Part shown: piece after piece, positions 11,868-22,903 of the stretch
Numbering within the stretch: the first letter of the stretch is position 1
How the letters are laid out: each line of letters opens with the position of its first letter
DNA from: Bidens hawaiensis
Taxonomy: Eukaryota > Streptophyta > Magnoliopsida > Asterales > Asteraceae
Assembly: GCA_021521415.1 (NCBI GenBank)
Contig: JAIQDT010000108.1
Span: 199,501-263,500, forward strand
Direction of reading: 5' to 3'
Length of the DNA: 64,000 nt
Notes under the pieces: generated by a model
Databases searched by the model: none
Told to the model about the DNA's origin: nothing
The model's input: the letters and a program-made list of their open reading frames with translations, nothing else
Program-made: the position numbers and the translations under genes

Positions 11868-12461
11868 AATCGACGATGAAGGAGCACCAATCAATGTCAC
11901 GTATGTTTGTGTCCTCTTTTATGTGATGAATGAATTCAAGCTTGCACTTCCCCGTCTGTTGAATCTCATCCATCGCGCTAAGGAACATCGCCAAAAAGTC
12001 AAGCTTGAACATCATCCCACTATCATCACGATTATCTTCAATCTTTACAGCTATCTCTATCGGTGTGACATATGATCCCGGATACCTCTTTTTCCAAGTT
12101 TCTTGTATTCCTACAAACTTCTTAGTACACTCAGTCGACGATAATTGTATACCGCTGTTTGGTATCCCGAGCAGTTGGTGGATTATGTCGTTGTCTATTT
12201 TGAGCTTATTGGCACCCAGATCAATCTCCATATTAGCCGCGTTGAACTTATCAACCACGAAATGCCCTAACCCAGCCGGTATACCGTTTACTTTAAATTG
12301 TAGCATTTTCCCAAACCCTATGCTTCGAACGGCGGCCCGTTGTGTCCTTGACAACCCTTCGATGCATGAACATAGCTGTTTTGGTGACGAGCGAGTCCGT
12401 AACCCACCTCCTTCATACTGTTTTGCCACTTTTATCTTTTCCTTGGCAGTTTTCTTTCTAC

Positions 12462-12986
12462 CTGTTAAAACACAAGTAACACCTATGTTTAATACACTAA
12501 TAACGCAAATATGTATACATATCTAAAACACATGTCATACATGATTATGGCCTACATCTAACATGTCGTAATATGCATGCGCTTTCGTACACGTAATACA
12601 ACGAGTTCGCTTAAACGTGAAATATAACAGTAGTACGCATGTGCATTTCTTAATGTAGTGCGTATACGTACTGCAATAATGATGCGTACAACATATATGC
12701 ATTGCATACACGCAATACGTGATATTTGCATCAACATTTAATACACACATATACGCGTAAATGTATAACACATCGGTAGTGCGTATGTGTTATACGTGTA
12801 AACGTATAAGACACGTTAAATAATGTAATGCATATACGTATTGCACTAACGATACAAATAATGTGTAATCAATGCATATGCGCACTACATGAAGCCCACA
12901 TTAATGTTTAATACACCATATCCGCGTAAATGTTCGACTCATCAGTAATGAGTATGTGCTATATGCGTAAACGTATAAGACAAATT
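12462..12986. other. MULE intron or 5' part of the ULP-like gene, noncoding
   Basis: There is no reading frame of interest. Short motifs such as GCGTATACGTA, TGCATATACG and AAACGTATAAGACA recur. It begins next to the AG acceptor of the exon ending at 12461 (minus) and so is an intron of the ULP-like gene. It is cut at about 12987 by element b. Confidence 0.6.
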
Positions 12987-13713
12987 AATAAAGAATAAAC
13001 AATTAGATTACGTCAAAATACTTGGAAAGAATAGAAAGAATTCTCTCGAAATGCGACTAGCTTAATTAAACAATTCATAAACGAATCAATCTTTTTCACT
13101 AACATCAAATGTCACACATCCGTTATAAAAATTCAATCATTAGTATATAAATAAAGAATTTCGCTCATACTAAGATCTATTCTGTATACAGAATGTCGAA
13201 CCAAAACAATCAAGGGAATAATGATGAAGCTTCAACTCATAGAAGCAACAAGGATACGACAAAACTTGCACAGGAGATTCCTGAGCAGTATCTAGTCAAA
13301 ATCCAAGACATGATTCATGTGCTATATCGTTTCATACGATTATCCCAAACATCAAATTCTCAAATAAAGAATAAACAAATAGATTACGTCACTACAAGAC
13401 GTATAATCTCAAGGAAGAATAGAAAGAATTCTCTCGAAATGCGACAAGCTTAATTAAACAATTCATAAACGAATCAATCTTTTGCACTAACATCAAATGT
13501 CACACATCCGTTATAAACATTCAATCATTAGTATATAAATAAAGAATTTCGCTCATACTAAGATCTATTCTGTATACAGAATGTCGAACCAAAACAATCA
13601 AGGGAATTATGATGAAGCTTCAACTCATAGAAGCAACAAGGATACGACAAAACCTGCACAGGAGATTCCTGAGCAGTATCTAGTCAAAATCCAAGACATG
13701 ATTCATAATGCAA
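12987..13713 (+). repeat. Tandem duplication of the gag leader and gag start
   Basis: Two copies of a segment of about 380 bases. Each runs from AATAAAGAATAAACAA through the leader to the first 40 or so gag codons. The two ATGs (13193 and 13581) begin the same protein, MSNQNNQGN, and are 388 bases apart. The first copy runs out after CATGATTCAT and reaches a stop at 13453. The second continues into full gag. Confidence 0.8.
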
Positions 13714-14799
13714 TGACTCCCTTCATCGATGCAATGAAAGAAGGGTCACACAAACATAAAATAGAACATTCAAATAAATCATCAAGAACTCATCCGTATA
13801 AGAAACCTCCTCATCATGAAGAAAATGTTCATAGCTCCAACGCTGAGAGCAAATTCAATCGCAAATTCAAGAAACAACTAATAATTCAAGGCAGTAGTTT
13901 TAAGAACTTCAAGGAATTTGGACCAAAAGAATTCTATGGCAATAAAGGTGCCATATCAGCTGTACGATGGCTTGAAGAAATCGAGTCCATTGTTATTATC
14001 AGCAATTTTACTAATATTCAAAAGTATCAATACTCCTCTCACTAATTTAGAGGCGAGGCTTTGGAGTGGTGGAATACCCTGATCATGTCAAAGGGTAGAG
14101 AAACTATGTGCCAATTGAAGTGGGAAGAATTCAGAGAACTAGTGTTACGAAAGTTCTCTCCCATGCATGAAATCGATCTTATTCAAACTAAGCTGTTTGA
14201 ACCTCAGGGTGGAAGACACTAATATCAGAGAATACAATACTAAGTTTCATGAGTATTTTAGATTGGTACCACATTTGATAATACCCGAATCCAACAAAGT
14301 AACCCGCTACATATGGGGTTTACCTCGGGAAATTAGAGATATGGTAAGATCTCATTTGCCTCAAACCGCTGATTTAGCCATGGAATTAGTCGGTTATCTT
14401 ATGAATAGTCTTATCAGAAATCAAGAAGAGGATAAGAATGACAAAGGAAAGAGAGATGAAATCGAGAAAAGGAAAACAAAGAAAGGCAAAGAAAAGGAGG
14501 AAGGGTCTTTTAAATATACAAGACCAATCTGCCAAAGCTGTGGCAAGAGGCATCACGGGAAATGTTTAAGACCAACAAACTTCCCCAAAGATATTCCATT
14601 AATCACATGCAACTTTTGCAATAAACTCGGTCATTCGGAAGACGATTGCAAAAGGAAAACAGTTGTATGTTTTAGTTGTGGGGAAAACGGACACTTCAGC
14701 TCAGAATGTCCGAATAAGATAAACAACGTTATTGGAAGTGGTGCTAAGAAAGGAAAGGCTAATATGTTAAACATACAAGATGCACCCAACCAAGAATAG
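13581..14799 (+). pseudogene. gag polyprotein of element b, interrupted
   Basis: Capsid-nucleocapsid precursor of a Ty3-type element. Two reading segments, 13581-14045 and about 14046-14799, are separated by a stop near 14043. The first holds the N-terminus and the start of the capsid region (AVRWLEEIE). The second holds the rest of the capsid (TRYIWGLPREIRDMV), a lysine- and glutamate-rich linker, and two CCHC zinc knuckles, CNFCNKLGHSEDDC and CFSCGENGHFSSEC, which would bind RNA. The ORF then stops where protease and reverse transcriptase would be expected. An extra partial start lies upstream at 13193-13453. Confidence 0.82.
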
Positions 14800-15567
14800 A
14801 AGTAGACAAGAGTATGCCAACGAAAGTCAAGATCTAAAGGCATTAGAAATAACTAATAGTTTTGTTAGCTGTTGCAAAGTGTTTGTAATCTCGTTTAAAT
14901 GAGATATTTTGTAATCATATAAGGGTATTTAAATCCCTAATGTATATAAAGAAAGATATTAGCATATAGATCGTGTCTTACACAAGAATGCTAATACCTA
15001 TGAAAAGAGATAGTTAAATTTAGACTATATCATACTTCATCATCTATAGAAAGATGAGTTAAAAATGAAATGGATAAATTAAACTAAGACATAAGAACAT
15101 GTCTACTCAAGGAAAATCAGTTATCCGAACATTTAAAGTTCAAGAGTATAATTGATAGAAATAAACGGAAGGAATCCGTCAAGATCAAGAAAAAAAGGAA
15201 TATCATTACTCAAGTATGAATATCTTGATAGGTATCAAGATGAGTAAAATAAAAGAATTCGATAAACAGAATCCAAGAAGCAATCTTGTTAACATCAGTA
15301 AATGTTTAGAATACAAAAGGAAAGGTAAATAGTTAAACACAACTGGCCACTGTGCTTAGCAATTTACAATTACTGATGATATTCTGAACTATTGACTGAA
15401 TATGTCATCCGAAGATATGAGTTAACAACAAATCATAGATTGCAACTATTCAAATAGTTCAAGTTAAACCCAAACGGCGGATTAGAAAAAGTCTGATGAT
15501 AAATCGATAAGCAAGAAATCACTCACCACGAATCTCGAGGACGAGATTCATTCCAAGGTGGGGAGGA
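14800..15567 (+). other. Internal 3' region of element b, pol almost fully deleted
   Basis: AT-rich, with no reverse transcriptase or integrase motifs. It ends in a short remnant of a pol C-terminus and the purine tract at 15555-15567. A duplex-like TCTCGTTTAAATGAGATA lies near 14890. Confidence 0.55.
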
Positions 15568-17702
15568 TGTAACATCCCCAAAAGTTCGATCCAAAAATGG
15601 CAAGTTAGCAAAACTAAAGGGGATTAAAAAATAAAAATCCTGATTTTTGACCCATCGCGGTACGCGATGGGCATAGCCAAAGAGGCCATCGCGGTACGTG
15701 ATGGTCCTTGATGACACATCAACACGTGTCACCCGGAGGTGACACGTGGCAGACGACGTGACACGTGGCAGGCCAAGTGTCAACACGTGGCAGAGGGTGG
15801 TTAAGACGGTGACACGTGTCCGCCACGTGGCGACACGTGGCACTCTATGAGAAACGTTTGTCATCGCGATAAGCGATGACCAAAAAGAAAGGTTCCCCCA
15901 CGTGGCACTCTATGAGAAACGTTTGTCATCGCGATAAGCGATGACCAAAAAGAAAGGTTCCATTGCGTACCGCGATGGGACCAAATTTCAGCTATAAATA
16001 TGACGTCCCATGTCTCATTTCCATCACCCCACCCCACTCTCTCTCTAGAAACTTTCTCTCTCTACCTCGATTTTCGTGCCACCGACCCGAAAACTATAAC
16101 CTCTTAATCCGCACCATATACCGACGACACCTCGAAGTTCGTAATGACAATCCCGACGACCGGTGCACCTCGTTTTGCGTGCCAACCTTAAAACGCGGAA
16201 CGACCTCGTAAACCGTGTCGACTCGAGACGACCCAACATTCTGCCTCGAAGTACATGCACGACCCGTTGACTCCCGAACGTTGCCTCGATTTGCGTGATG
16301 AGGAGTTGTTGATCAAGATTCTCAAAGTGCGTGCAAGCGTCGAAGTGCTGCTCGAGAATCTCGAAAATAATAACCTAAGCAAGGTATGGGTTCTGCCCAA
16401 ATAAAATATTATTATTCCAAAGGCTTAGACCCTAGTCGGGGGTATAGCCTAGACCTTGATCAAAGTATAACAACTAAATAAAATTTCTTTATAATTAAGA
16501 TATACAAATTGGTCTAAACAAAGATTATAGTAAATATATAGCTTCTTCATGATTGAGAAACTTAAGGTTATAGTTAAGATAGTGTTTCTTTATTTTTAAG
16601 AAACATAAGACTTAACAAACAAAGGTTATAGATAAATGACGTTTCTTCTTAAAGAAGAAACATATCATAGACATTTCTTCTTGAAGAAGAAACGTAGCAC
16701 ATGGTTAGCAAATAAAGAGAAGGAATTCATATCAAACATATTTTATTCAAACAAAAGATCAATCAAGGTTTAAGCTGTCAAAACCAGACTAAAGGTCTGT
16801 AGCCGGATTAAGAGACGATCCGAGTATTTACATAAACCTATTTTATTATAGGTCAATCATACAATCAGTCAATCATTCATTCATTCACAAAGGTTTTCAA
16901 ACGAGATCACCACATCATTCAGAACAGACAATCACAGGTGAATACGTTAAACCTTTTTCAGTCAAGATAAATGGGTTGTTTATCTTAAACAAAGACAGTC
17001 AAATAAAGATTTATGAGATTACGTGTTCCCTATTAAAATACAAGATAGAAAATAAAAACAACTCAGACCGAGTACACATGTGTCTGGATCCAAACATAAT
17101 CAATCTAGTCTATCAGTCAAGGCTACGTGGCCGCAGACTAGAGGTCATAGTAAAAGTTCTCCAATGGGTGTCAACTCCCGGAGAACCGTAATTGTGTGTG
17201 TATGGCAATGGTACAAATCCCAGAAATAATAGACGTTTCTGCTGAGATTGTTTCATGAAATCTATCTTGTTAGTCAAAGAAAGATTTATAAAATACTTTT
17301 AGAGTCAACGATTCACCAGCATATCGCTGACGTATTTTCCCCCCAAATATTACAGGAAATAAAGTTAGCACAGGTAGCATGGAATTATAGCCAACTAATG
17401 GAGATAGATGCTCGCAAGGTAGAGATGGCTCAATATTTTAAATTATTAAAATATTGCAAACAATATTTAAACAAAGTTTTATAAATAAAACAAAGGTTGA
17501 AAATCAAACTCTTGAATATTTATTATTCAAGAAGCTTTATATTAAATTAAATATTTTGTTATATTTTACAAATAAACTAATGTTTCAAAACATAAATTAA
17601 TATTTTATTATAAACTAAAGACTTCCGCTAAAACTCTGATATATTTTCAAAGCTGGTACCAACTATTGGTCACACGCCTAGGCCCTAAGTGCGGGTGTGA
17701 CA
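15568..17702 (+). repeat. 3' LTR of element b (2.1 kb)
   Basis: Starts TGTAACATCCCC directly after the purine tract and ends GGGTGTGACA. The last 430 bases match 1-464. The U3 part (15650-15980) has palindromes of the type CCATCGCGGTACGCGATGG, a 65-bp tandem duplication (about 15836-15965) and a cluster of CACGTG cores. A TATA-like TATAAATA lies near 15993, followed by CT-rich leader-like sequence at about 16030-16065. No gene is carried. Confidence 0.85.
15720..15915 (+). promoter_or_regulatory. Cluster of CACGTG (G-box/ABRE-like) motifs in the LTR of element b
   Basis: At least eight CACGTG cores occur in under 200 bases, mostly as ACACGTGGCA or ACACGTGTCA, upstream of a TATA-like box. In plants CACGTGGC is the core bound by bZIP (ABF/AREB) and bHLH factors. 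Activity of this LTR is inferred only. Confidence 0.55.
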
Positions 17703-18850
17703 TGTACATATACCTAAACAAACACCATAAAATTCCTTACTCTATTCATGTTATAATGTAACACACCTATGCATTTATATACATTTTATGACCATGTAAG
17801 ACAACATTAAAGTATATTTACAAACTTATCTATAAAATGCTCAATCAATCACGATAATTATGTGCTGCGTATATGCAATCGAAAAAAATAGTAAATTTTC
17901 ATCAACGTTTTATTACTTGGTTAAAAATATATATACATGTATAACAGAGTACAATGCGTATGTGAAACGGTATATGCAAAATAATGTTCAATCTACTAAT
18001 GACTCATGTAACAACCGAAAACGCACAATAATATCATATGTTTGTTTCGATTATGTGTAATATACTAATGACTCATGTAATACATATGTGTAGTCACACG
18101 TATACGAGTTATTAAAAACATAATGTTACTCAATTTTCATAGAGAGGGCATGAAAAACAGAGTATGATGCGTATGTGTAGTGGTGTACACAAAATAATGT
18201 TTGATTCACAACAAAAAACGCACAATAATATCATGTGTTTGCATCGACTTTGTGTAATATACTAATGACTCATGTAATACATATGCGCAATCACGCGTAT
18301 ACGAGCTATTATCAACATATTGTTACCCGATTTTGAGATATAAAACATGAAAAACAGCTAATAATGCGTATGTGTAGTGGTGTACACAAAATAATGTTTG
18401 ATTCACAACCAAAAAACGCACAGTAATATCGTATGTTTGCTTCGATTATATGTAATATACTAATGAATCATGTAATACATATGTGCAATCACCCGTATAC
18501 GATCTATTATCAACATATTGTTACTCGATTTTAATATATAAAACACAAAAAAACAGAGAATAATGCGTATGTGTAGTGGTATACACAAACTAATGTTTGA
18601 CTCACAACCAAAAACGCACAATAATATCATATGTTCGCTTCGATTATGTGTAATCTACTAATGAATAATGTAATACATATGTGCAGTCACACGTATACGA
18701 GCTGTTAACCACGTATTGTTACCCGATTTTGAGATATAAAACACGAAAAACAGAGAATAATGCGTATGTGTAGTGGTATACACAAAATAATGTTTGACTC
18801 ACAACCAAAACGCACAGTAATATCATATGTTCGCTTCGATTATGTGTAAT
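17703..18850. repeat. MULE subterminal region with 197-bp tandem repeats
   Basis: About five tandem copies of a unit of roughly 197-213 bases. The shared word GCGTATGTG recurs near 17956, 18169, 18366, 18565 and 18762. Each unit also has TAATACATATGTG, CACACGTATACGA and CCGATTTTGAGATATAAA. The array is cut at 18850 by element c and resumes at 28242 with the same unit. No gene is seen. Confidence 0.75.
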
Positions 18851-19974
18851 TGATGGTCGGTTAATTTGTATATGTTTTAGTTCTTTTATTGTTTAGTTTT
18901 AACTGTTTATTCTAGAACTATCGATACTTCATACGTGTATTATTGGATTTCAGGTCACAGACGTTAAAGTGCATAATTTGGACCTGTGGTGACACGGTAT
19001 GAAGACCCGGGATGTCCAGCACGCGAAACTAGACAAAGTAAGAAGTTTGCTGATGACACGGCCCATCGCGATACACGATGGGCTTGGCTGAAGGCCCATA
19101 GCGTATCGCTATGGGTTTAAATTGTTCGTTGACTTTCCTGGTCCATCTAGATACGCGATGGACCGTTGAAGACCCCATCGCGTATCGCGATGGGATGCTC
19201 AGACGGGAAATTTAGGGTTAAATAATATTTTTCATTCTAAAGAACCCTAACTCCGTTTTTACGAACCAAAGGCGATTCCAGCAACTCCAAGAGGCGATTT
19301 CCACCATCATAGCTTGTGCCAAGACCCTCCACATGATTCATATCACCTGTATCGAAGATTTGATGATGTCTAGGCTCGGCTAATCTCTTAGAATCTCACC
19401 CGAGATGTATAGTTTGTAACCATTTACAGTTTTTCTCATGTGATTAAGAATACTTATATTTTGTTATTGATGATTGATATATGATTATTGATATTTAGTA
19501 TTTATGTGTGTTCGGTCGGGAGGTTTACGTTGGTCTGAACGATCTGTTACCAGTTGCTAGATAATTAGTCATATAACTGTTTGGTTAGATTGAATATGAT
19601 AAAACGTACAATTACCCTTAATTGAGTCACACTGGCAAGGACTGTTTGATAACCAGTGTCGTGTGTAAAGTAATTGTTGACGTCTAAGGTTTTGTCTGGT
19701 TGATCAGTTTTCAGTTAATCGTTGATAATCAATCTGTTAGGTTGCATGAGATACTGTTTGGTTGCTTACTTGAATTCCCGTGTGTGGTTTGCTTTGTTAA
19801 CTGCTTAATACTTGTTTGCTTGCTCGTTGCTTAGTTCTCTTAATTCAAACTGTTGCTTGTGTGATCAGCACTAAAAACCAGTACTTCATAATATTAAATC
19901 TGTTACACGAATACATTGACCACATACTCCTGGTGGATACGATACCTTACTTATCCTATCTATATAGTTTAACT
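18851..19974 (+). repeat. Left LTR of element c
   Basis: Starts TGATGGTCGG and is co-linear with 27079-28204. It lacks the last 32 bases seen at the right LTR and passes directly into primer-site sequence. Four palindromes of the CCATCGCG...CGATGG type lie at 19063-19081, 19096-19114, 19143-19161 and 19175-19193. Confidence 0.87.
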
Positions 19975-19995
19975 GGTGGATACGTTGCCGGGGAG
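19975..19995 (+). other. Primer-binding site, probably tRNA-Asp type
   Basis: GGATACGTTGCCGGGGAG lies right after the left LTR. GTTGCCGGGGA matches the tRNA-Asp-primed sites known from Athila-like plant elements. The first part of the site differs from the expected TGGCGCC, so the match is partial. Confidence 0.55.
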
Positions 19996-20100
19996 TTAGT
20001 GCACTTAGTGTTTTTTTTTTTTGTGTTATTTGATTTTTTGTGTTTAATTTTAATTTTAATTTTAGTTTAAATTTTTTTTCAATTTTTAGTTTAAATGTTA

Positions 20101-22507
20101 TTTATCTGTATTTTACGCGGGTTGTGTTAGTTGTGCAGATTACAGGTTTATGCACACCCGCGCATTCGGGCCGACAGTCTCCGTTAATTTACGAGCCCGA
20201 AATAAAGAGGTTAGCTCGGCAGAACCGAGTGCAAAACAGAAATGCAGACCAGAACCAGAACCAACACGAAAACCAGAACCAGAACAATAACCAAAACCAA
20301 GACCCACTCCCACAAACTAACGCATTTCACCCAGACAACATACCTAACCCACCAGACTTCAATAACCAAAATGACCAAAATCACTCAGCTCGTGCTTCCA
20401 GAACCCGAAACCAAAATCCAAGACGAAACCTAAACCTCAACTTTGACCGAGCCGGACCATCCGCTCCAAATAATAACCCCAACCGGCGAGTTCGGATAAA
20501 CATCGATGATGTTCAACCGAGTGTTCCGACAGAAGATGAAGACGAAAGGGAAAATAATAATGGAAACGAAGGCTTGGAGATCGAGAATGAGGTAGACAGA
20601 TGGGTTTGAGATAATCGGGCAGTTGAGCCCGAGAACGAGGGTTTTGAGCAGGAAGATGTGGGATATAGTAATTGGGATGAAGAGGTAGAAGAGCCGGTTA
20701 ATCGAAGACGGGCTGAACCAGTCAACAGAAATGGAAGTGGTCGAGAAAGGGTTAATCGGGCGAAACGGACGGAAAGAGTTCGTGGTATTCCGGTTAACCG
20801 GGGTGGTATGGGAAAACCCGGGGGAGGCTTAGGAGAAATTACATAGCCCCGGCTCATGGTGTTAACAGTCGGTTCAGACTAGCTATCTCAGACGGAGCAT
20901 CCCCGTTAGTTCCACAGGAACAAGTGCAGGGACAACAAACTTTCAAGTCCCGGCCATCCTACATCAACATCGTTCCTCACTTCAATGGGATGGCTTCGGA
21001 AGACCCCGTATTCACACTTAACTGATTTTTCGGCTATTTGCGGGTCTATTGGTGACGGTATGTTTGATCAAGATGAAGTCCGGTTGCGGTTATTCCAATT
21101 TTCCTTAAAAGACAAAGCGAAACTTTGGTTTAACTCGCTACCGATGCACAGTATCAGAAACTGGGCCGAGATGCAACAAGTTTTTCTAAATGAGTTTTAT
21201 TCACAGTCGAAGACTACCGAGGCCCGTTCCGACATTCGTCACTTTTCACAGTTACCTGGTGAGTTATTTCACGAACCCTTTACCAGGTATAAAGACGTGA
21301 TCAGGAAATGCCCACATCACTAGATCGAACTATGGGAACTGGTTAAGTGCTTTATTGATGGGTTGACATACGAGGACTGAAAGCATCTTAAGGCCTCGTG
21401 TAATGGTCTGTTGCTGAATCAGCCTGAGGAAGATGATTGGGATTTTTTGGAATTTATGTGTGAAGATTCCAAGGCAGAAGCAATAGCTGAAAGACGAAGA
21501 CGTGGTAATTCCTCCTGGTCAGTTAAGTCAGTCACGAGTGAATCTGAAAGAATTGCTGGGTTAGAACGTGAACTGGCTGGGTATAGATAGGGTAAGAAGA
21601 AAGAAGTCGGGAAAGTTAGTGTTAAATTCCCGGTTTGTGAAGATTGTGGTGAACTCGGGCATAAGGCAAAAAATTGCCCCGAGTATTGTGATGATGAGGA
21701 GGATGAAACCGATGAAGTTAATTACACTCACGGGGATTCCAAAGGCCAAGGGTTCAATTCGAACACATATCACCCGGGCATGAGGAATCACCCGAACTTT
21801 CGTTACGGGAACGCGTCTATACAGTTGAACCCGAACTTTCAGGGATCGAGCCAGAACAGGTCGCAGGGTAATTACCGCCAGGGCGGTTATCAGCAGCAGC
21901 AAGGTTTGTATGATCAGAATCGGGGTATAACAGAGACGGTAACTGGGGTGGAAATTCATCAGGTAATCAGGACCAGCAGAGGGGGTCCTCGGTAAATGCG
22001 GATGAGTCGGTGCACTCAAAGTTGGATGCATTGATGAAGTTTATGACATATCATAAGGCTGAAACGAAGAAACAGTTTGAGTTACATGATAAGTCAGCAG
22101 GGGTAATGTCAAAGCAAATTGGTCAGCTCGCAGCAGATATGGCAAAGTGGCAAAAGAGTGCAGGTCAACTCTCGAGTGATACTACAGTCAACCCGAACCA
22201 TTACTGCTCAAGCTCCAAGAAAGGAAACAATGTGCACATCAATGATGTAAGTCTTTTACCTCATTTTGAAATTTCTAGTGTTGAAGTGGATTCACCACCA
22301 CAGTTTGTTGAGGAGGTGGTGGAAGATATTAGTGGTGAGAGTGATTGTGTCGGTCAAAATGAATCAATTTTCCAAAATGAATCAGAACCAAAAACATATG
22401 AAATGTCTTTTTGTGAAAATTGCACATGTGAAAAATGTTTAAATGGTAAATTGACCAACATGAGAGATGTGGAGGTGGAGAATAATACCACCTCAGGTAA
22501 ACTCTAA
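20101..22507 (+). pseudogene. gag of element c, broken
   Basis: Degenerate capsid gene in several frames. 20130-20609 reads an N-terminal segment with LIYEPEIKRLARQNR followed by a long Q/N repeat (NQNQHENQNQNNNQNQD). 20610-20970 continues acidic and arginine-rich, and 20985-21323 holds the capsid core (RLRLFQFSLKDKAKLWFNSL). 21568-22031 has a CCHC knuckle in another frame (CEDCGELGHKAKNC). 22010-22507 is the tail, with a C-rich patch. Stops near 20608, 20846, 21322 and 21588 and frame changes between segments prevent translation. The order and motifs fit Athila/Tat-type gag. Confidence 0.8.
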
Positions 22508-22903
22508 GACCCAGGAGTGCCGCTTTTATCAATTCAAATCGGGAAATTTAAAACTGATCGGGCACTTCTAGATCTTGGAGCATGTGTTAGTATCATGCCC
22601 GGTAGTTTATATGATCAATATGAATTTAGCCCATTAGAAATGGTAAACACCACCGTGGTGTTGGCGGACCAAACTCATACACTTCCCCGGGGCATGGTGA
22701 CTAATGTAATGGTTCAGGTGGAGGAATTTTTCTACCCAGTTGACTTTCTTGTACTTGACTATGCTAAACGTGGGAATAATACACAACCACAAGTTATATT
22801 GGGTAGGCCATTCCTCGCCACAACACATGCGATAATTGATTGTGCTAAGGGGGTTTTGGGAATCAAGTGCGGAGACCGTGATAAACGGTTATTATTGTTT
22901 TAA
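22508..22903 (+). CDS. Aspartic protease domain of element c
   Basis: Retropepsin-like protease. The active-site segment reads ALLDLGACVSIMP in the style of plant Athila/Tat proteases, where the canonical D-S/T-G is D-L-G. The conserved second half VILGRPFLATTHAIIDCAKG is present. The frame is open to 22903. It would cut the gag precursor. It follows gag after a stop at 22505-22507, so it was either made by readthrough or is now dead. No polymerase follows. Confidence 0.78.
   Translation, partial: DPGVPLLSIQIGKFKTDRALLDLGACVSIMPGSLYDQYEFSPLEMVNTTVVLADQTHTLPRGMVTNVMVQVEEFFYPVDFLVLDYAKRGNNTQPQVILGRPFLATTHAIIDCAKGVLGIKCGDRDKRLLLF

Larger units (their letters stand above)
7805..11872 (+). mobile_element. 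Element a: noncoding three-LTR retroelement with target duplication AATCG
   Basis: Layout is LTR1 7810-8380, internal 8381-9626, LTR2 9627-10172, internal 10173-11325, LTR3 11326-11867. The 5-bp AATCG occurs at 7805-7809 and 11868-11872, which fixes both outer ends. After each of the first two LTRs comes the initiator-tRNA-Met primer site TGGTATCAGAGC (8383 and 10175). Before LTR2 and LTR3 is a purine tract, CAAAGGGGAG. The internal parts (about 1.2 kb) have no meaningful reading frame, so the element is nonautonomous, of LARD or large-TRIM type. The three-LTR form most simply arises by unequal recombination between LTRs of two copies. GGCGAAGTT repeats fill both the LTRs and the internal parts. 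Confidence 0.88.
5295..12461 (-). pseudogene. ULP1/C48 SUMO-protease-like gene of the MULE, disrupted
   Basis: ULP1-like cysteine protease of the kind carried by some plant transposons (Kaonashi-type genes). Exons read on the minus strand: 12461-11868 (RTRSSPKQL...GFGKMLQFKVNGIPA N-terminal region), then 7804-7728 after the retroelement, 7642-7409, about 7327-6722 (acidic, with repeated NANVDG(D/E)KIEDDAEE), 6356-6176, 6088-5813 and 5642-5295. The catalytic His lies in NHFYVIAFDM (codon 5937-5939) and is followed by VFDNM. The catalytic Cys lies in NVTDCAVFAM (codon 5538-5540). Damage: the retroelement in the first listed exon, an in-frame TAA near 7003, a frame change near 5946, a missing AG acceptor near 7327, and an out-of-phase join of the last two exons. 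At least one further 5' exon is implied, because 12461 sits at an AG acceptor. The true protease substrate is unknown. Confidence 0.82.
12987..17702 (+). mobile_element. Element b: deleted Ty3-type retrotransposon (gag plus 3' LTR)
   Basis: The internal region starts abruptly near 12987 inside MULE sequence. A gag region follows with CCHC knuckles, then a remnant of the pol end (LEDEIHSKVGRM just before the LTR, as in Tekay/Del chromoviruses), a purine tract AAGGTGGGGAGGA (15555-15567) and one LTR (15568-17702). There is no 5' LTR, primer site, reverse transcriptase or integrase. No target duplication could be matched, so the left side was lost by deletion. The bases after the LTR return to MULE spacer. 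Confidence 0.8.

Noticed and set aside
12005..12526. 173-residue plus-strand frame
   Set aside because: It is the opposite strand of the ULP-like exon, which has clear family similarity and splice borders.
1..17702. 1-464 as the 5' LTR of element b
   Set aside because: No primer site follows 464, and the MULE end with its own genes lies between; element b starts abruptly at about 12987 within MULE intron sequence.
20242..20433. Threonine- and lysine-rich 63-residue frame
   Set aside because: Alternate frame of the Q/N-rich gag segment.
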